Of a stretch of DNA of 43,548 bases, positions 17,137-25,241 are shown in pieces. The stretch is from Maribacter sp. (GTDB lineage: Bacteria > Bacteroidota > Bacteroidia > Flavobacteriales > Flavobacteriaceae): NCBI GenBank assembly GCA_002749285.1, contig PDPR01000002.1, positions 1 through 43,548 of the forward strand, given 5' to 3'. The position numbers were made by a program, and so were the translations under genes. Every line of letters starts with the position of its first letter. The first letter of the stretch is position 1. The notes under the pieces were generated by a model. It worked only from the letters and a program-made list of their open reading frames with translations, was not told the origin of the DNA and did not search any database.

Positions 17137-18470
17137 TGTTTGAACAGATCCTCAGGAACAAATGAGAACAACAGATTCCTGTTATACCTTTCTATGAGCA
17201 CCTTTACTTTTTTACCTTGCTTCTCATCCAGCATTTGCATAATTTCCTGAATCTTATACCTATGAACGCTCTTTCCGTTGACGGCAAGTATGATATCGCC
17301 CTCTTTGAGTCCTGCCGTTTCGGCAGGGCTACCTGCCCGAATACCGGAAACCACAATCTCGGGCACCAGACTCAACCGGGTTTGGCCCTCAAATAAAATC
17401 TGGACATTCCCGAATGAACCTTCCTTGGTTTTAACCACCCCGTGTCCATCTGAGATACGTTCGGATACCATTCTCACTCCATCATGTTGCAGTGTAATTC
17501 CACTAAGGTTATAATGAAACGGTGATTTGAACATACTGTTTTTCCTAAGGGTCACTCGACGTCTGGAATAATCAAAAACAATATTGAATCGCTTTAGCAC
17601 CTCCCCACCGACACTTCCGTCCCTATTCGCAAGATTCTTGATGGCCATAAAAGAACGTGTATCGGGAAATGCGGCCTTGGCATTGTATAGTTCAAAACTA
17701 CCGATCCGGATATTGTTCACTTTTGTGCGTTTTCCAAAAATATCACCATTCAAGCCTTTGCCCAGGTAATCATCGTAATGCTCGGTGGGTATCCCTATTT
17801 CCCCATCCTCAAAAAGCCAGATGGCATCGGTACTCCCGGTATCGACCAATAAATGAACGGGGATGCTACCGGAATCGCCAATACCAACATCGGCATCGAG
17901 GTAGGCTTTCTTTCCATGAAGGGCCAAAGGCAACGTCTCTTCCCTTTTACTACGCCGATACACATACTGTTCAGGGTCATAAAACTTTATGGTCTTCGAT
18001 CCGTAATTGATATCCACCACAAAATCCCGGAAAAGATCATAACCAATGATACCGTGCACGGGAATTCCCAAACTGGTCGATAAATCCAAACTTTTATCTA
18101 TCACCACATACAGCAGTTGTTCCCGGTTGATGATATTCTTCAATTTAAAGGAATTGCCGTGGGAACCCAGTGCCTTTATCGATTCCCCTTCACCCAATCC
18201 CTTGATCTTTATCTCGGATACGTTATTGATCTGAATGGAATCTTGATCGGTAATATTAAAAAGAATGGGCTGGCTAACGCCGGTATCCAACATGAACGAT
18301 AGTTCGGTGCCATTTACCTCAATGGGCAAGATAATGAGATTGTTTACGAGCTGGAATTTGATCTTTTCGAATTTCTGGCCCTTGGGCAGTTCATAGAATT
18401 GCGCTGTTCCCAATATGGGGAAACACCATAGCAACATCCCAAAAAAAGCCTTCCGATTTTTCAAAACCAA
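17124..18470 (-). CDS. secreted aspartyl protease with C-terminal PDZ domain
   Basis: A 448-residue protein with an N-terminal signal peptide (about 1-23, ending GTAQ). It has two retropepsin-like lobes, each with a catalytic Asp-Thr-Gly: FMLDTGV (59-65) and LLVDTGS (207-213), each followed by a GIIGYDLF- or GGEVLKRF-type second motif. A PDZ domain follows at about residues 345-430 (SGIRAGSPAETAGLKEGDII). A two-lobed pepsin-like arrangement plus PDZ is a recognised bacterial type; it is expected to act in the periplasm or at the surface. Substrate unknown. Confidence 0.9.
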   Translation of the reverse strand: MVLKNRKAFFGMLLWCFPILGTAQFYELPKGQKFEKIKFQLVNNLIILPIEVNGTELSFMLDTGVSQPILFNITDQDSIQINNVSEIKIKGLGEGESIKALGSHGNSFKLKNIINREQLLYVVIDKSLDLSTSLGIPVHGIIGYDLFRDFVVDINYGSKTIKFYDPEQYVYRRSKREETLPLALHGKKAYLDADVGIGDSGSIPVHLLVDTGSTDAIWLFEDGEIGIPTEHYDDYLGKGLNGDIFGKRTKVNNIRIGSFELYNAKAAFPDTRSFMAIKNLANRDGSVGGEVLKRFNIVFDYSRRRVTLRKNSMFKSPFHYNLSGITLQHDGVRMVSERISDGHGVVKTKEGSFGNVQILFEGQTRLSLVPEIVVSGIRAGSPAETAGLKEGDIILAVNGKSVHRYKIQEIMQMLDEKQGKKVKVLIERYNRNLLFSFVPEDLFKHKKP

Positions 18471-18560
18471 CCTTCTACATTGTCAACCCCCGTTAAGATA
18501 CTTAATACCCCCCTGTTTTTTTTAACATATTGAAAACACATGAAATAAACACGGGTACTG

Positions 18561-18591
18561 TTGTTTTGTCCATAATGATTTCTCATTTTTG
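18561..18591 (+). promoter_or_regulatory. possible promoter of the aminotransferase-murB unit
   Basis: TTG (18561-18563), 20 nt, then CATTTTTG (18584-18591), which differs from TAnnTTTG at one base. The ATG is 21 nt downstream. Moderate support only. Confidence 0.35.
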
Positions 18592-18611
18592 TTTAAAATA
18601 ATATAGATTAT

Positions 18612-19805
18612 ATGCCTTCCATATCGAAAAAAGGATTTACCATGCCGGAATCACCCATTCGAAAATTGGTTCCTTTTGCCGAAAAGGCAAAAAAAGAAGG
18701 GGTGAAAGTGATACACTTGAATATTGGACAACCCGATATCAAAACACCCAAAATCGCACTGGATGCCGTAAAGAACAATTCCATTTCGGTATTGTCCTAT
18801 AGCCGAACCGAAGGTTCCGAAGCCTATCGCGAAAAATTGGCCCGGTATTACGCAACCCATGGGATCGAGGTTTCCGCCCAGGATATACTGGTAACTATCG
18901 GTGGCTCCGAAGCACTTTCCTTCATCATGGGAAGTATCGCCGACAACAACGATGAGATCATCATCCCTGAACCCTTTTATGCCAATTATAACGGATTTGC
19001 CACTGCAATGGGCGTTACGGTCGTACCCGTGGTCTCTAAAATAGACGATAATTTTGCCCTGCCCCCCATAGAGGAGTTCGAGAAGCTGATTACGGAAAGG
19101 ACAAAGGCCATACTGATCTGCAATCCCGGCAATCCAACAGGATACCTGTACACCCGGGAAGAGATCAAGAAATTAGCCACTATTGCCAAAAAGCATGATC
19201 TTTTCCTGATTGCCGACGAGGTATACCGGGAATTCACTTATGACGGCAAGGAACATTATTCGATATTACAGGAACCGGGAATGGACAAATTTGCCATTAT
19301 AGTGGACTCCGTTTCCAAAAGATACAGTATGTGCGGTGCCCGGATCGGCTGTATAGTATCCAAGAACAGGGAGATTATCCGGACAGCCCTTAAATTTGCC
19401 CAAGCACGGTTGTCCCCTCCGACGTATGCGCAGATAGCCAGTGAGGCCGCCTTGGAAACCCCCCAAAGCTATTTTGAGGATGTGAAAAGGGAATATGTTT
19501 CCAGAAGGAACCTACTGATCCAGGAACTCGAAAAGATAGACGGGATCAAAGTCGGCCATCCCCATGGGGCATTCTATTGTATTGCAGAACTCCCCATAAA
19601 AGATTCCGATGCTTTTGCCCAATGGTTGTTGGAGGAATTCAGGGTCGATGGCGAAACCGTCATGGTAGCACCAGCAGCTGGTTTCTATGCCTCTGAAGGG
19701 TTGGGTGAAAACCAAATACGAATTGCCTATGTTTTGGATAGGGACAGCCTCAAAAGAGCCGTTCATATTCTAAAAGAGGCCCTTAAATCCTACACGGGCC
19801 AATGA
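18612..19805 (+). CDS. pyridoxal-phosphate aminotransferase, class I/II
   Basis: A 397-residue fold-type I aminotransferase. Visible motifs: NPGNPTG (171-177), Asp202 in ADEVYREF (contacts the PLP ring nitrogen), Lys236 in SVSKRYSMCGARIG (Schiff base) and a C-terminal substrate-binding arginine region (ENQIRIAY). It resembles the aspartate/aromatic aminotransferase subgroup; the exact amino acid substrate cannot be read from sequence. It overlaps murB by 4 nt (ATGA), so the two are translationally coupled. Confidence 0.92.
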   Translation: MPSISKKGFTMPESPIRKLVPFAEKAKKEGVKVIHLNIGQPDIKTPKIALDAVKNNSISVLSYSRTEGSEAYREKLARYYATHGIEVSAQDILVTIGGSEALSFIMGSIADNNDEIIIPEPFYANYNGFATAMGVTVVPVVSKIDDNFALPPIEEFEKLITERTKAILICNPGNPTGYLYTREEIKKLATIAKKHDLFLIADEVYREFTYDGKEHYSILQEPGMDKFAIIVDSVSKRYSMCGARIGCIVSKNREIIRTALKFAQARLSPPTYAQIASEAALETPQSYFEDVKREYVSRRNLLIQELEKIDGIKVGHPHGAFYCIAELPIKDSDAFAQWLLEEFRVDGETVMVAPAAGFYASEGLGENQIRIAYVLDRDSLKRAVHILKEALKSYTGQ

Positions 19806-20869
19806 ATGTCCAAGAAAACATCTCACTAAAGCAATACAACACCTTTGGGATAGATGCCAAGGCAAGTTTTTTCTGCGAAATACGTACTGTGGAAGATTTG
19901 AGGAAAGCCTTGGGAATCAAGATACACCCAAACATTTTCATCATTAGCGGAGGCAGCAATATGCTGATTACCAAAGACATCAATGCCTTGGTGCTTTACA
20001 TAAATATCAAAGGAAAGGAAATAATCAAGTATGATGGTGACCATGTGTACCTAAAAGTTATGGCCGGTGAGGTCTGGCACGATTTGGTGCTTTGGTGCCT
20101 AGAGCAGGATTTTGGCGGTCTGGAGAACTTATCGCTCATCCCAGGGCACACCGGCACCGCACCCATACAGAATATCGGGGCATATGGTGTTGAGCTCAAA
20201 GATACCATAGTAAGTTGTGAGGCCATCAACATCAATGACCTTTCAACCAAGGTCTTCACCAAGAAAGAATGTCAATTTGGCTATAGGGACTCTTATTTCA
20301 AAAATGATGGCAAAGGCAAGTTCATTATAACATCGGTCGTATTCAAACTCACCAAGAAAAACCACGGGATCAATATATCATACGGGGCCATTGGCTCCCA
20401 ACTGGAACAATGGAACATTGAAAAACCGACCATCCAAGAGGTTTCCAAGGCTATAGTGGCCATACGGAGGAGTAAATTGCCAGACCCTAAGGAATTGGGG
20501 AATAGTGGCAGCTTCTTTAAAAACCCTATTTTATCAAAAGCGGAATTCGAAGACTTTATCTCCAACCATGCGACGGCCAAATACTATAAAATATCCGACA
20601 ATGAATACAAAGTGCCAGCCGGATGGTTGATCGAGCAATGTGGATTTAAAGGCAAGCGCTTTGGCGATGCCGGGGTTCATAAAAACCAAGCCTTGGTATT
20701 GGTAAACTACGGTAACGCCACAGGTGGGGAAATTGCCAACTTAGCACAAAAGATCATGGATGTTGTTTATGATACCTATGGAATTCGGATATACCCGGAA
20801 GTGAATATTATAAATAACCCCTGTCAAAGAACAACAGGGGCTATACCAAACCAAACTAACCAAAATTAA
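19802..20869 (+). CDS. murB: UDP-N-acetylmuramate dehydrogenase
   Basis: A 355-residue flavoenzyme that reduces enolpyruvyl-UDP-GlcNAc to UDP-MurNAc with NADPH, the second committed step of peptidoglycan synthesis. The FAD-binding part has SGGSNML (49-55) and IPGHTGTAPIQNIGAYG (113-129); Tyr161-Arg162 and the proton-donor Ser237 in NSGSFFKNP are present. The usual end, YPEVNII (331-337), is followed here by an unusual 18-residue tail encoded over a hairpin. It overlaps the aminotransferase by 4 nt. Confidence 0.96.
   Translation: MNVQENISLKQYNTFGIDAKASFFCEIRTVEDLRKALGIKIHPNIFIISGGSNMLITKDINALVLYINIKGKEIIKYDGDHVYLKVMAGEVWHDLVLWCLEQDFGGLENLSLIPGHTGTAPIQNIGAYGVELKDTIVSCEAININDLSTKVFTKKECQFGYRDSYFKNDGKGKFIITSVVFKLTKKNHGINISYGAIGSQLEQWNIEKPTIQEVSKAIVAIRRSKLPDPKELGNSGSFFKNPILSKAEFEDFISNHATAKYYKISDNEYKVPAGWLIEQCGFKGKRFGDAGVHKNQALVLVNYGNATGGEIANLAQKIMDVVYDTYGIRIYPEVNIINNPCQRTTGAIPNQTNQN
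20818..20840. repeat. 7-bp hairpin in the murB 3' end
   Basis: CCCCTGT (20818-20824) and ACAGGGG (20834-20840) form a perfect stem with a 9-nt loop. It lies in the codons for the extra MurB tail. No T-run follows, so it is a weak terminator at best; it could slow ribosomes or protect the 3' end. Confidence 0.4.
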
Positions 20870-20981
20870 ATACACAATAACCGGTTGTGTATTTATAGGA
20901 TTGAAATTTTGAGATAACACTAGCTATAACAATCAATTTTATAAATTAGCGTTTAATGGATATACGGTCAAGATTACTTGA

Positions 20982-21009
20982 TTGGATGCCGAACATAAAA
21001 ATATTTTCG
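20982..21009 (+). promoter_or_regulatory. possible promoter of the sigma/anti-sigma unit
   Basis: TTG (20982-20984), 17 nt, then TATTTTCG (21002-21009), one base away from TAnnTTTG. It would start transcription near 21015, just before the ATG at 21025, and supports that start over the upstream ATG at 20956. Confidence 0.35.
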
Positions 21010-21024
21010 AAGCCATACTGGTAT

Positions 21025-21558
21025 ATGAGCGTACTGCTAGAGAAACATATTGTCGAACTACTACAGGAACGGAATGAAAAAGCCATTTCACTCTTGTACG
21101 AACACTATGGCGACACCCTTTACGGTGTGGCAAAAAAAGTGGTTGGCAATGAGGAGCTCGCCCAAGATGTACTACAGGAAAGCTTTGTGAAAATCTGGAA
21201 GAAATCAGATTCCTACGATGCCACAAAAGCAAAGTTGTTCACATGGCTGTTTCGAATCACCAGAAATACCGCCATAGACAAATTACGAAGCGTCAACACA
21301 AAATCCGACAAGGAGATCCAAATGGATGTTTCTGACGTATATAATCTAGGTGTTGGTGGCATTAATCCTGAATTGATGGATATTCGTGAAAACCTGGACA
21401 AAATAGAGGACAAGTATAAAATTGTACTGGAAGCCCTATTTTTCCAAGGTATGACACAGCAGGAAGCCAGTGATGAATTGGATATTCCCCTTGGAACCAT
21501 AAAATCGAGATTGAAGATCGGCCTAAGGGAATTGAAGAAGATATATGGCCCATCATGA
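21025..21558 (+). CDS. RNA polymerase sigma factor, ECF type
   Basis: A 177-residue sigma-70 family protein. Region 2 is visible at about residues 15-85 (AISLLYEHYGDTLYGVA, then ELAQDVLQESFVKIW and FTWLFRITRNTAIDKLR). Region 4 is at about 125-175 with the helix-turn-helix MTQQEASDELDIPLGTIKSR. The ATG at 21025 (MSVLLEKHIV) is preferred to one 23 codons upstream, whose extension has no family likeness. The following gene is an anti-sigma factor, so the pair is a typical extracytoplasmic control module. The signal is unknown. Confidence 0.9.
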   Translation: MSVLLEKHIVELLQERNEKAISLLYEHYGDTLYGVAKKVVGNEELAQDVLQESFVKIWKKSDSYDATKAKLFTWLFRITRNTAIDKLRSVNTKSDKEIQMDVSDVYNLGVGGINPELMDIRENLDKIEDKYKIVLEALFFQGMTQQEASDELDIPLGTIKSRLKIGLRELKKIYGPS

Positions 21559-21586
21559 TGCCCACACTCTTATTAAACCTGTAGCA

Positions 21587-22345
21587 ATGAAAGAGAAGAT
21601 CAAACTATTTTTAGATTCGGATTTACTTGAGAAGTATTTATTGGACACCACAGACCAACAAGAATCCTTGCAGGTAGAAAGGTACTTGGCCATGTACCCT
21701 GAAGTTAGGGAAACCTACAACCAGCTTCAGGATAACCTGGAGACCTTTGCCAAACTACATGCCATCAAGACCCCAGAGGGCTTAAAGAACAAGATCATGG
21801 CTCGGATAAGATCCGAGAATGCCGGCAAGAAGAGATTCCTCAAGTATACCATCGCTGCCAGTTTTGCGGCAATAATGTTCGCCGGGGCCTCCTATTTCCT
21901 TTGGAACCAGAACCAGAGCTTACAAGAGGAGAATATCATCGTGAACAACAAGATCGAGACCTTGAAAGAGGATATGAGACTTGAGTTAGAGGATGTTCGC
22001 AACCAGTTTATCGTATTGAACAATCCACTGACCAGAAGGTACAATGTCAAAGGAAACAAGAAAGCGAGGGAGCTAAAGGCCGTAGCCTATATCAACCCTG
22101 TGAAAAAGCTATCCTACATCAACGTTAAAAAGCTTCCCCACCTTCCTGAAAACCAAAGTTTTCAAATGTGGGCAGAGGTCAACGGCAAGATGGTCAATCT
22201 AGGGATTATCGATGAATCGGTCGGACAAGGGAAGTTACTGGCCCTACCTTACGCCGACAAAGCGGTGAGCTATATCACCATTGAACCAAAAGGAGGCAAT
22301 AATTCCCCAACTATAAAGAACATTGTCGCCAAGATCGATTACTAG
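21587..22345 (+). CDS. membrane anti-sigma factor (RskA-like)
   Basis: About 252 residues from ATG 21587. The cytosolic N-terminus (FLDSDLLEKYLLDTTDQQ, then ERYLAMYPEVRETY) resembles anti-sigma domains. A membrane helix follows (about 83-101, KYTIAASFAAIMFAGASYF), then a coiled coil, then an RskA-type periplasmic C-terminal domain with NQSFQMWAEVNGK and VSYITIEPKGG. An ATG at 21545 overlapping the sigma gene is an alternative start adding 14 residues. It sequesters the upstream sigma factor until an envelope signal releases it, by analogy to RskA. Confidence 0.88.
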   Translation: MKEKIKLFLDSDLLEKYLLDTTDQQESLQVERYLAMYPEVRETYNQLQDNLETFAKLHAIKTPEGLKNKIMARIRSENAGKKRFLKYTIAASFAAIMFAGASYFLWNQNQSLQEENIIVNNKIETLKEDMRLELEDVRNQFIVLNNPLTRRYNVKGNKKARELKAVAYINPVKKLSYINVKKLPHLPENQSFQMWAEVNGKMVNLGIIDESVGQGKLLALPYADKAVSYITIEPKGGNNSPTIKNIVAKIDY

Positions 22346-22370
22346 CCATTAAAGAACGAGAACTATTTCC

Positions 22371-22406
22371 TAAGCCCTGACAATACAGTCAGGGCCTTAT
22401 TTTTAT
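22371..22406 (+). terminator. hairpin terminator after the anti-sigma gene
   Basis: GCCCTGAC (22374-22381) pairs with GTCAGGGC (22388-22395), loop 6 nt, followed by CTTATTTTTAT. A clear factor-independent terminator ending the sigma/anti-sigma unit. Confidence 0.85.
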
Positions 22407-22413
22407 ATCTTTG
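22406..22413 (+). promoter_or_regulatory. -7 promoter box of the small membrane protein gene
   Basis: TATCTTTG is an exact TAnnTTTG match immediately after the terminator T-run and 21 nt before the ATG at 22435. No -33 box is evident because that position falls in the terminator stem. Confidence 0.5.
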
Positions 22414-22434
22414 TCGAAAATCCGAATAAAAACA

Positions 22435-22644
22435 ATGAAATTAGTCCTTTTAACAATTGGTCTTTTAGCAATAGCCTTTACAGGTATTGCAATTAAAATA
22501 TGGTCTAAGAAAAATGGTCGTTTTGCAGGTACATGTGCAAGCCAGAGCCCTTTCCTTAACAAAGATGGCGAAGCATGCGGAATGTGCGGAAAACTACCTG
22601 GCGAAAGGGATTGCGAAGAAGGGACCACGTCAGAATCGCATTAA
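22435..22644 (+). CDS. small cysteine-rich single-pass membrane protein
   Basis: A 69-residue protein starting at ATG 22435, with one N-terminal membrane helix (about 2-22) and a short polar tail containing four cysteines (34, 48, 51, 60), including a CxxC at 48-51: CASQSPFLN and ACGMCGK. It resembles small flavobacterial proteins annotated only as 'membrane or secreted protein'. The CxxC could be redox-active or metal-binding. The next gene, a second sigma factor, follows 35 nt downstream, so they may be cotranscribed. Function unknown. Confidence 0.78.
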   Translation: MKLVLLTIGLLAIAFTGIAIKIWSKKNGRFAGTCASQSPFLNKDGEACGMCGKLPGERDCEEGTTSESH

Positions 22645-22679
22645 AACAATGTACTTCAGGATAGAAACCCTGTTCAGAT

Positions 22680-23237
22680 GTGAATAATACCGAAGACACT
22701 ATACTTGTTACGATCAACAAGGCAAAAATGGGCAACCAAATTGCCTTCAGCACACTATTGGACACTTTTTGGAACGACGTCTATGGCTTTCAGTTAAAAC
22801 GTACCGAGAACGAGAATGATGCCGAGGATATTACCGTACAGACCTTCTCAAAAGCCTTTGACAAAATCGACACCTTCAACGATTCGTACAAATTCAGGAC
22901 TTGGCTTATTACAATCTCAAAGAACATCCATGTCGACCTTGTCCGTAAACGAAAAAAGAACCTATTGGGAACACATGGCAGCAACGATGCCATCTCCAAG
23001 GTTCTTGATGATGCCCCCACCGCCGAGGACCATCTCATCACTGAGCAGAACCTGGCGACCCTTTTACAGAATATAAAAAAACTAAAACCGCATTATCAAG
23101 AGGTAATCAACCTCCGTTATTTCCATGAGTTGAGTTATGCCGCTATCGCCACCGAACTCAACGAACCGATGAGCAACATAAAGGTGAAGTTGTTAAGGGC
23201 CAAGAAATTACTGGCGGAAATCATACAAAAGGGATAA
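22680..23237 (+). CDS. RNA polymerase sigma factor, ECF type (second)
   Basis: A 185-residue sigma-70 family protein starting at GTG 22680. Region 2: [33 protein letters not shown] and [19 protein letters not shown]. Region 4 at about 125-180: [20 protein letters not shown], then a helix-turn-helix. No anti-sigma gene is adjacent; the small cysteine-rich membrane protein upstream is the only linked partner. It is distinct from the sigma factor 1.7 kb upstream. Confidence 0.9.
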   Translation: MNNTEDTILVTINKAKMGNQIAFSTLLDTFWNDVYGFQLKRTENENDAEDITVQTFSKAFDKIDTFNDSYKFRTWLITISKNIHVDLVRKRKKNLLGTHGSNDAISKVLDDAPTAEDHLITEQNLATLLQNIKKLKPHYQEVINLRYFHELSYAAIATELNEPMSNIKVKLLRAKKLLAEIIQKG

Positions 23238-23324
23238 TAAACCCCTCGAACATCCTTTATCGCACCATTACCCAATAGCACACCAACACCTTTATGATAG
23301 CCAAGCGTTATATTATATTGTTCG

Positions 23325-23332
23325 TATATTTG
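23325..23332 (+). promoter_or_regulatory. -7 promoter box of lipA
   Basis: TATATTTG, an exact TAnnTTTG match, ends 14 nt before the lipA ATG. A -33 TTG at proper spacing is not seen. Confidence 0.45.
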
Positions 23333-23346
23333 GAGAAAATCAAATT

Positions 23347-24213
23347 ATGGCTGTAGATAGCATTGCGCCTCCAAAGGGTAAACCAAAATGGTTGCGTGTT
23401 AAATTGCCAACGGGCAAAAATTATACCCAATTACGCGGATTGGTGGACAAATACGAACTGAATACCATCTGCACCTCAGGCAGCTGTCCAAATATGGGTG
23501 AATGTTGGGGCGAAGGTACTGCGACATTCATGATATTGGGTAACATATGTACCCGCTCATGTGGTTTTTGCGGGGTACAGACAGGCCGTCCCTCTACCGT
23601 TGATTGGGAAGAACCTGAAAAAGTGGCAAGATCCATTAAGTTAATGGGCATAAAACACGCTGTGATTACTTCGGTCGACCGCGACGACCTAAAAGATATG
23701 GGATCTATTATATGGTCGGAAACGGTAAAGGCCATTCGTAGAATGAACCCAACCACTACCTTGGAAACATTGATACCTGATTTCCAAGGAATCGAAAGGC
23801 ATTTAGACCGTATTATAGAAGCCGCCCCTGAAGTAGTATCACATAATATGGAAACCGTTAGGAGACTTACGAGGGAAGTCCGTATCCAGGCCAAGTACGA
23901 GAGAAGCCTTGAGTGTTTGGCTTATTTGCACGACCAAGGGGTGAACCGAACAAAATCAGGGATAATGTTGGGACTTGGGGAACTTGAGGAAGAAGTCCTG
24001 GAGACCATGGAGGAGTTAAGGAAAGCCAACGTAGATGTACTTACCATTGGGCAGTACCTGCAACCTTCCAAAAAACATTTACCCGTAAAAGAATTTATTC
24101 TTCCAGAACAGTTCAGGAAATATGAGGAAGCCGGGCTTCAAATGGGTTTCAGGCATGTAGAGAGTGGTGCATTGGTACGCTCCTCCTATAAGGCACATAA
24201 ACATATACGGTAA
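23347..24213 (+). CDS. lipA: lipoyl synthase
   Basis: A 288-residue radical SAM enzyme inserting two sulfurs into octanoyl-lipoyl domains to make lipoate cofactors of 2-oxoacid dehydrogenases. The auxiliary cluster motif is [12 protein letters not shown] (Cys 42, 47, 53), the radical SAM cluster CTRSCGFC (68, 72, 75), and the C-terminal RSSY is present ([10 protein letters not shown]). Length and motifs are complete. GAPDH follows after 14 nt on the same strand. Confidence 0.97.
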   Translation: MAVDSIAPPKGKPKWLRVKLPTGKNYTQLRGLVDKYELNTICTSGSCPNMGECWGEGTATFMILGNICTRSCGFCGVQTGRPSTVDWEEPEKVARSIKLMGIKHAVITSVDRDDLKDMGSIIWSETVKAIRRMNPTTTLETLIPDFQGIERHLDRIIEAAPEVVSHNMETVRRLTREVRIQAKYERSLECLAYLHDQGVNRTKSGIMLGLGELEEEVLETMEELRKANVDVLTIGQYLQPSKKHLPVKEFILPEQFRKYEEAGLQMGFRHVESGALVRSSYKAHKHIR

Positions 24214-24227
24214 CTAGGGCAACTCCT

Positions 24228-25241
24228 ATGGGAAAAGAAGTCAATATCGGTATAAATGGTTTCGGTAGGATCGGCCGCACCCTATTCAGATTGCTGAATG
24301 GCCACCCCCACCTCAATGTAGTTGCCATCAACGACCTGGCCGACGCAAGGACATTGGCCCATCTATTAAAGTATGACAGCATTCATGGTGTTTGGCACAA
24401 TAATATCACCCATGACCAAAATGCCATTATTGTCGGGGATAAAAAAACAATGTTGGGCAATGCCCCCTCACCCGAACATATACCATGGTCTGACCACAAT
24501 GTTGATGTTGTAATTGAATGCAGTGGCAAATTCAAGACACGTGAAGCGCTTCAACACCATATAACCAACGGTGCAAAAAAAGTCATTCTCTCCGTACCCC
24601 CCGTTGGGGAATCGATCAAAATGGTTGTCTTCGGTGTCAATGAAGGCATGATCACCACAAAGGACCATATCATCTCCAATGCTTCCTGTACCACGAACAA
24701 CGCTGCCCCTATGATCAAGGTCATCAAAGACCTATGTGGTATTGAACAAGCCTATATCACCACCATACACTCTTACACCACCGACCAGAGTCTACATGAC
24801 CAGCCCCACAACGACCTTAGAAGGGCACGTGCGGCTTCCCAGTCCATCATCCCCACAACCACTGGGGCGGCAAAAGCCCTAACGAGGGTTTTTCCAGATT
24901 TAGCAGGTGTTATTGGGGGTTGTGGCATAAGGGTTCCTGTACCCAACAACTCGCTGACAGACATTACCCTGAACGTCAAAAAGGAAATATCGATTAAAGA
25001 AATAAACGATACTTTTGAGAAGGCATCACACAATGAACTGAAGAACATCCTTTTTTACTCGAAAGACCCAATAGTATCTGTCGATTTGAACAATAGTTGC
25101 CATTCTTGTACGTTTGACTCTTTGATGACCTCTGTAATTGGGAAAATGGTAAAGATCATTGGATGGTACGATAATGAAACCGGTTATAGTAGTAGGATAA
25201 TCGATTTAATCAACCTATTGACAGAAAAAAAATTTATTTGA
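24228..25241 (+). CDS. gap: glyceraldehyde-3-phosphate dehydrogenase, type I
   Basis: A 337-residue protein. NAD(P) is bound by NIGINGFGRIGR (6-17); the catalytic Cys154 is in SNASCTTN (150-157) with His181 (TTIHSYT), and IPTTTGAAKA is intact. It oxidises and phosphorylates glyceraldehyde 3-phosphate in glycolysis, or runs in reverse. Asp36 after the second strand (AINDLAD) suggests NAD preference. The next gene, a hybrid histidine kinase, begins with TTG inside the last four bases, an unusually intimate link. Bacteroidota often carry more than one gap gene; whether this is the main copy is unknown. Confidence 0.95.
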   Translation: MGKEVNIGINGFGRIGRTLFRLLNGHPHLNVVAINDLADARTLAHLLKYDSIHGVWHNNITHDQNAIIVGDKKTMLGNAPSPEHIPWSDHNVDVVIECSGKFKTREALQHHITNGAKKVILSVPPVGESIKMVVFGVNEGMITTKDHIISNASCTTNNAAPMIKVIKDLCGIEQAYITTIHSYTTDQSLHDQPHNDLRRARAASQSIIPTTTGAAKALTRVFPDLAGVIGGCGIRVPVPNNSLTDITLNVKKEISIKEINDTFEKASHNELKNILFYSKDPIVSVDLNNSCHSCTFDSLMTSVIGKMVKIIGWYDNETGYSSRIIDLINLLTEKKFI

